Below are positions 59,988 to 64,000 of a stretch of DNA of 64,000 bases, in pieces. The position numbers were made by a program, and so were the translations under genes. Each line of letters opens with the position of its first letter. Within the stretch, counting starts at the first letter, position 1. Origin of the DNA: Caballeronia sp. LZ062 (lineage in GTDB: Bacteria; Pseudomonadota; Gammaproteobacteria; Burkholderiales; Burkholderiaceae); the NCBI RefSeq assembly GCF_031450785.1, contig NZ_JARTWB010000003.1, forward strand, positions 1-64,000, in the 5' to 3' direction. Below the pieces are notes generated by a model. The model did no database searches and was not told where the DNA came from. It saw only the letters and a program-made list of their open reading frames with translations.

Positions 59988-61286
59988 ATGAACACACACA
60001 TTCAGACGCTGCACGACGATGCCGCTGCGAGCGCGCCGGCCGTCGCGGCTCATCACCGCTGGCTTCAGCTAGGCTTGGGCCTGCTCTGCATGATGGCTAT
60101 TTCCAGCCCGCAATACGTGTGGACGCTGCTGACCAAGCCGCTGTCGGCGAAGCTCGGTGTGCCGCTGCCCGAACTGCAGGTCACCTTCTCGCTGCTCATC
60201 ATCCTGCAGACGTTTTTCTCGCCGTTTCAGGGCAAGCTGATCGACCGCTTCGGCCCGCGTCTTCTGATTTCGCTCGGCACGGTAATGTCGGGCCTGAGCT
60301 GGGTGCTCGCGTCCATGGCCACGAGCACGTCCATGCTTTATCTCACGTACGGTCTCGTCGGCGGATTGGGTACGGGCATCGTGTATGTCGGCGTCGTGGG
60401 GCTGATGGTGCGCTGGTTTCCGGATCGCCGCGGCTTCGCGGCCGGCGCGGTGGCAGCGGGTTACGGCATGGGCGCGATCGTGACCACGTTCCCGATCTCC
60501 GCTTCGCTGGCGGCGCGCGGTCTCGACGCCACGCTGTGGATTTACGGCATTGCCTTCGCAATCGTCGGCTTCATCGCGTCGCAGGGCCTGCGCGTGCCGC
60601 GGGCTGCGATGTCGGCAAATATATCGGCGAATACGTCGGCGCTCGCGGCATCGAACGTGCCGGACCTTCGTCCCTCGCAGATGATGAAGTCGCCCGTGTT
60701 CTGGCTCATGTTCGCCATGATGACGATGATGTCCACCTCCGGCCTCATGGTCACCTCGCAGATGGCGACCTTCGCGGCGGACTTCGGCATCACGAGAGTC
60801 GTCGTGTTCGGCATGGCGGCGCTGCCGCTCGCGCTGACCATCGACCGCTTCACGAACGGTCTCACGCGCCCTCTCTTCGGCTTGGTATCGGACCGCTTCG
60901 GCCGCGAAAACACGATGTGCTTCGCGTTCGCGCTGGAAGGTTTCGCGATGGCGCTGTGGCTGCTCACGCGCGACAACGCCCTGCTGTTCGTGCTGCTGTC
61001 GGGCGTGGTGTTTTTCGGCTGGGGCGAGATTTTCTCGCTCTTCCCGTCGACGTTGACCGACACCTTCGGCACGCGCCATGCCACCGAGAACTACGGGTGG
61101 CTGTATATCTCGCAAGGCATCGGCTCGATCTTCGGGGGGCCGCTCGCGGCGCTCCTGCATCAACACGCCGGTAGCTGGGTGCCGGTCTTCAGCGTCGCGA
61201 TTACGCTCGACATTGCGACGGCCCTGCTCGCGCTGTTCTTGCTCAAGCCCATGCGCGCTCGCTTTATGGCGAAAGCGATGGCATGA
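59988..61286 (+). CDS. MFS transporter, oxalate:formate antiporter (OFA) family
   Basis: A 432-residue twelve-segment carrier with GGGGAA upstream of its ATG. LGLGLLCMMAISSPQYVWTLL, GKLIDRFGPRLLISLGTVMSG (loop 2-3), YLTYGLVGGLGTGIVYVGVVGLMVRWFPDRRGFAAGAV and FGLVSDRFGRENTM are typical of OxlT-like proteins. The family exchanges or imports small mono- and dicarboxylates. It follows the GGT-like gene by 107 bases, so the two form one GntR-linked module. Which acid is carried cannot be read; the substrate-binding Arg/Lys pattern was not verified. Confidence 0.9.
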   Translation: MNTHIQTLHDDAAASAPAVAAHHRWLQLGLGLLCMMAISSPQYVWTLLTKPLSAKLGVPLPELQVTFSLLIILQTFFSPFQGKLIDRFGPRLLISLGTVMSGLSWVLASMATSTSMLYLTYGLVGGLGTGIVYVGVVGLMVRWFPDRRGFAAGAVAAGYGMGAIVTTFPISASLAARGLDATLWIYGIAFAIVGFIASQGLRVPRAAMSANISANTSALAASNVPDLRPSQMMKSPVFWLMFAMMTMMSTSGLMVTSQMATFAADFGITRVVVFGMAALPLALTIDRFTNGLTRPLFGLVSDRFGRENTMCFAFALEGFAMALWLLTRDNALLFVLLSGVVFFGWGEIFSLFPSTLTDTFGTRHATENYGWLYISQGIGSIFGGPLAALLHQHAGSWVPVFSVAITLDIATALLALFLLKPMRARFMAKAMA

Positions 61287-61470
61287 GGCTATGCCCGGGT
61301 CGTCGCGCGCGAGCGCGGCGAGGTTCCGTGACTGCCGCGTGATGCCCACTCGAACGCGGCAAGCACGGCGTCGGTTCTGACAAGACTGCGCTGCACGCAA
61401 GTCGCACGCGCTTTCGTCATGACGCGCCCAGCCGACGCAACTTGTCGACGCGAATCGGCAATTGTGTCGA

Positions 61471-62130
61471 TCAACCGGCCTGATCGATAGTCGGCGGACG
61501 GAGAAAAGCGAGCAGCATTTCGGCATGCATCGCGGCAATCCGCTGCCGGTCCGCTAGCTGAACATAGTCTCTGCCGGTGAACGCATCGATCGTGTAGCGG
61601 TTCGAGGCGATGTAGTAGCCCATGCCTATCAGCGTAAGGTAGAAGTCGAGCGGATCGACGCCCCTTCTAAACTGCCCGGCATCGGCGCCGCGTTCGAGAA
61701 TCGACTGGATGACTTCGACCAAAGGCGAGATGGCGTCATTCAGCTTGTCCGACGCCTTGAGGTACCGGCCTTGATGCAGGTTCTCGTTGTTGATCAAGCT
61801 CAGCCACTGCGGACTGTCCCAGAAGTATGTCCAGATCGATTGGGCAAGCGTGGCTATTGCATCCCGAGGCGCGAGGCCGGTGAGGTCCAGGCTGCTCTCC
61901 TTCCGGGCGAAGTCCTTGTACATCGACTCCAGCACGGCGACGTAAAGCAACTCCTTGCTGCCGAAGTAGTAATAGAGCATCCGTTCGTTCGAACCCGCAA
62001 CTTCCGAGATGGCGTCGACGCGTGCGCCGGCAAGTCCGAATCTGGAGAACTGGTCCGTTGCTGCTTCGAGGATGCGGCGGCGGGTGGCCTCCGGATCACG
62101 CTTGACTGGCTTAGACGGGTTGGTGTCCAT
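61471..62130 (-). CDS. TetR/AcrR family transcriptional regulator
   Basis: A 219-residue regulator. RRRILEAATDQFSRFGLAGARVDAISEVAGSNERMLYYYFGSKELLYVAVL is the DNA-binding domain. The C-terminal domain (WTYFWDSPQWLSLINNENLHQGRYLKAS, GVDPLDFYLTLIGMGYYIASN) resembles the RutR/NicS-like TetR group. Start at 62130 (MDTNPSKPVKRD) is preferred; ATGs further upstream at 62172 or earlier lack a good ribosome site. It converges on the OFA carrier gene. Its target is not evident in the window. Confidence 0.9.
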   Translation of the reverse strand: MDTNPSKPVKRDPEATRRRILEAATDQFSRFGLAGARVDAISEVAGSNERMLYYYFGSKELLYVAVLESMYKDFARKESSLDLTGLAPRDAIATLAQSIWTYFWDSPQWLSLINNENLHQGRYLKASDKLNDAISPLVEVIQSILERGADAGQFRRGVDPLDFYLTLIGMGYYIASNRYTIDAFTGRDYVQLADRQRIAAMHAEMLLAFLRPPTIDQAG

Positions 62131-62749
62131 TTTGGCTGTTGACCTCTCGTTGAGGGAATGGTCGTCCATCTCGTCATTATGGACGGTCTCAATTCGGTCA
62201 GATCGTTTTTCGCCCGCTTGGCCTGCTTCATTGTGGATTAGTACGGTCGGTAAGCGTTCGGGGCAATCGTGTGCCACCCGCTTTGCGGCGATTGCGAAGA
62301 CGTTTCCTGCCCGAACGAACGAACGACGAGACAGCCGCGCGTTGCTCGGAATCAGAACGCGGTTACGAGGCCTTCGTCGTGGTCCGTCTGCGTCCTGACG
62401 CCCTTGCTATTGACGCCTGAGCGGGAACGCGGCGTGGTCGTCGGCTGCATGGGCGATCTTCTGCTTCATGGCGTGCAGGTCGACCGAACCCGCTTATGGT
62501 CCAGGCGGAAGCAGCGCTCACCGACTATCCGCACGACTTCGATGCCGCCGCTTTTCCGATGCAAACACCGAACCAAAACGCGTGGAGAGAGCGACGTCGC
62601 ACTGTAAGTGGCACTCGATGCCAGGCAGCCAACTGAAACATCGCTCACAAAACGTTTGCGCCTGACTAAAAGCGCGTCACTGTTAGGCAGACTCTTAAGA
62701 ATGGCTTTTTGCCGCCGCTATTAGGGTCTACCGTAAGCCGCTGACCGCC
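62131..62749. other. Intergenic region, no gene supported
   Basis: About 620 bases between the TetR gene and the gene at 62750. Lower GC near 62620-62720 with GCCTGAC...GTTAGGC, an imperfect inverted repeat (62660-62694), and CTTTTTGCC after it. This may be the promoter or leader of the next gene. No RNA gene was recognised. Confidence 0.45.
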
Positions 62750-63154
62750 ATGTACCGAGAAGAACCCGTCCTATCCGAATTCCTCGCCGCCGGTGATGAC
62801 ATCAACCTCGCACTGCTGCGGATAGATTGCAAGGAATTCGCTACCGAGGGCGATCGCCGTGTCGCGCGTCGGGCAGTGTTTGCGAAGGCAATGACGAAGC
62901 ACCGCTTGCCAGACCTTCGCTCAACGGTGCTGTGCCACGAGATAAGCGCACTCGTTGCAAATCGGCCGGCGATGATGCGCCTCTTCGACTATTCCGAACT
63001 CGAAGCCATGTGCAAGCTGAGAGTTGCGCCATCACTCGTTGACCGGTTCATCGCAGCAAAACGACGGAACCCGCTGTTCGGTCTCGGCGAGATCGTGGCC
63101 TTGGCCGTCTACTCGCCGGGACGCCATCAATGGGGACACATTTGGCACGAGTGA
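62750..63154 (+). CDS. Hypothetical protein
   Basis: A 134-residue, mostly helical protein: EPVLSEFLAAGDDINLALLR, RVARRAVFAKAMTKHRLPDL, SALVANRPAMMRLFDYSELE, VDRFIAAKRRNPLFGLGEI, ending GRHQWGHIWHE. The composition is protein-like throughout, but no clear ribosome site precedes the ATG. Not recognised; no mobile-element features adjoin it. Confidence 0.5.
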   Translation: MYREEPVLSEFLAAGDDINLALLRIDCKEFATEGDRRVARRAVFAKAMTKHRLPDLRSTVLCHEISALVANRPAMMRLFDYSELEAMCKLRVAPSLVDRFIAAKRRNPLFGLGEIVALAVYSPGRHQWGHIWHE

Positions 63155-63282
63155 GGCAACGATACGCCGTGGGAGAACCGGACTCGCTTCGGCCGGGACT
63201 CATCCATGAAGAACGGATCACGCACGGTCATCGCCGGGCGAGGCAGGCGCACAGCGCGACGCCCATGCGTGCCATTTTTCAG

Positions 63283-64000
63283 CTATAGATCGAAACCGAG
63301 TTGAGCCTTGCCAAGCGGCGTCAGGTCGTCTGCGGTTGCGCGGCCGATGAAATCGACTTCGAAATGATCGGTCGGGAAGTCCGGCGGGCTTTCGCCTTTG
63401 AGGAAGCTCGGCAACTGACGCTTCAGATACGCGTTGTTTTTGGCGCATGACGGCGCCGAGGCGATATACATCACGTTGCTGTAGCCCGCGCCTTTGTGCT
63501 CGTCTTCGACGGCATGAATCACGTCGCTATGCCAGAACACGGTGTCGCCCGCCTGCATCGTGGGGATGGACGACAACGCCTCGAACAGCGGCGCATGGAA
63601 CTCCGGCTTGATCGAGAGCGCGCGACCGGGCATCGCGCCGCACAGGTCATCGTCGGCGACATCGTCCTGTAGCGCGCGCAACAGGATGTACACCATCGCG
63701 TTGGCAATGGGCACGAGTTGCAGCGTGCCGTCGCCGGGGCCTTGCGGCGTCAACGCGGTCCAGCCCTGGAAGGTGCGGAACATCGAACAGACGGCGGGCG
63801 ACGCGATCTCCTGCACGTCCGTGCGGAAAGCCGCGTCGAACGGGTCGTACGCGCGCCAGTTGCCCGAGAACACGTGGCGATACACCTTGCGGAAATTGCT
63901 CTCGATCCAGCGTTCGACCGAGCCGCCGTCGCAATGCGCCGACAATCCAAGCGACGCGGAACCGGGCGGCCGCCGCCGCAGGCGGTCCGCATAGACGGGC
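63283..64000 (-). CDS. DUF1479 (YbiU-like) 2-oxoglutarate/Fe(II) dioxygenase-fold protein, partial
   Basis: The 5' end lies beyond the window; the frame is open to base 64000 ([20 protein letters not shown]), so the TTG at 63945 is not the start. Iron ligands are visible: AHCDGGS (H-x-D) and a distal His in [34 protein letters not shown] and [20 protein letters not shown] are typical of the YbiU/DUF1479 family. Members oxidise unknown substrates with O2 and 2-oxoglutarate; full length is about 420 residues, so a little more than half is present. Confidence 0.85.
   Translation of the reverse strand, partial: PVYADRLRRRPPGSASLGLSAHCDGGSVERWIESNFRKVYRHVFSGNWRAYDPFDAAFRTDVQEIASPAVCSMFRTFQGWTALTPQGPGDGTLQLVPIANAMVYILLRALQDDVADDDLCGAMPGRALSIKPEFHAPLFEALSSIPTMQAGDTVFWHSDVIHAVEDEHKGAGYSNVMYIASAPSCAKNNAYLKRQLPSFLKGESPPDFPTDHFEVDFIGRATADDLTPLGKAQLGFDL

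Noticed and set aside
60069..61538. A 489-codon minus-strand frame
   Set aside because: Antisense to the OFA carrier gene; extremely Arg/His/Glu-rich.
1..64000. tRNA, rRNA or known riboswitch genes
   Set aside because: No cloverleaf with a T-loop, no rRNA-like conserved stretch and no recognisable riboswitch core was found by eye on either strand; a covariance-model scan would settle this.

Overview
The window is GC-rich, gene-dense chromosomal DNA that reads like a Burkholderiaceae genome of the Paraburkholderia/Caballeronia type. The evidence is an acnD-prpF methylcitrate-cycle end, many LysR/GntR-regulated catabolic modules with MFS carriers, CaiB-type CoA-transferases, and frequent GTG/TTG starts. 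No rRNA, tRNA, CRISPR array, intact insertion sequence or prophage was seen. Both window edges cut genes: acnD on the left, a DUF1479-type dioxygenase on the right.

Layout. 1-1414: end of the propionate (2-methylcitrate) operon. 1460-6184: an SDR and a LysR regulator, divergent from an MFS carrier and a metal-dependent amidohydrolase. 6195-8784: small hypothetical genes and an orphan FadR-type regulator. 9347-15464: the most unusual locus, a compact operon of a stand-alone carrier protein, an acyl-CoA-dehydrogenase-like flavoprotein, an amino acid:[carrier protein] ligase (truncated class II seryl-tRNA-synthetase relative), a DUF1839 protein and a GH2 glycosidase-like protein. 15475-19621: tautomerase, TonB-dependent receptor and a DUF2278 protein. 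19618-23862: a MacAB-like ABC exporter of four genes. 24301-28680: a secreted protein, a diguanylate cyclase, a shortened LysE exporter and a FUSC protein.

28981-38684: a GntR-controlled catabolic island (aminotransferase V, hydratase, fused FAD/Fe-S dehydrogenase, MFS, enoyl-CoA hydratase, CoA-transferase). 38960-42129: AlkA, a hypothetical gene, a decayed TetR gene and a secreted repeat protein. 42324-46805: a second GntR-controlled uptake/hydrolysis cluster (MFS, TIM-barrel hydrolase, GntP permease). 47889-53879: motility and signalling (FlgM, CheY, MCP, hybrid histidine kinase). 54037-57094: outer-membrane protein, MFS and a phospholipase-D remnant. 57331-62130: GntR, gamma-glutamyltransferase-like protein, OFA-type carrier and TetR. 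62750-64000: a hypothetical gene and the partial dioxygenase.

Two cross-cutting signals stand out. First, the 9347-15464 operon appears to charge an amino acid onto a dedicated carrier protein outside any NRPS; the flavoprotein could modify it and the DUF1839 protein (Cys/His, BtrH-like pattern) could transfer it. Second, a short AT-rich element built on TTTTG-A/C-ATGCAAAA recurs in most intergenic gaps between about 6.8 and 40 kb, sometimes as perfect hairpins, once as a heptamer tandem array, once inside a coding sequence and once over a start codon.
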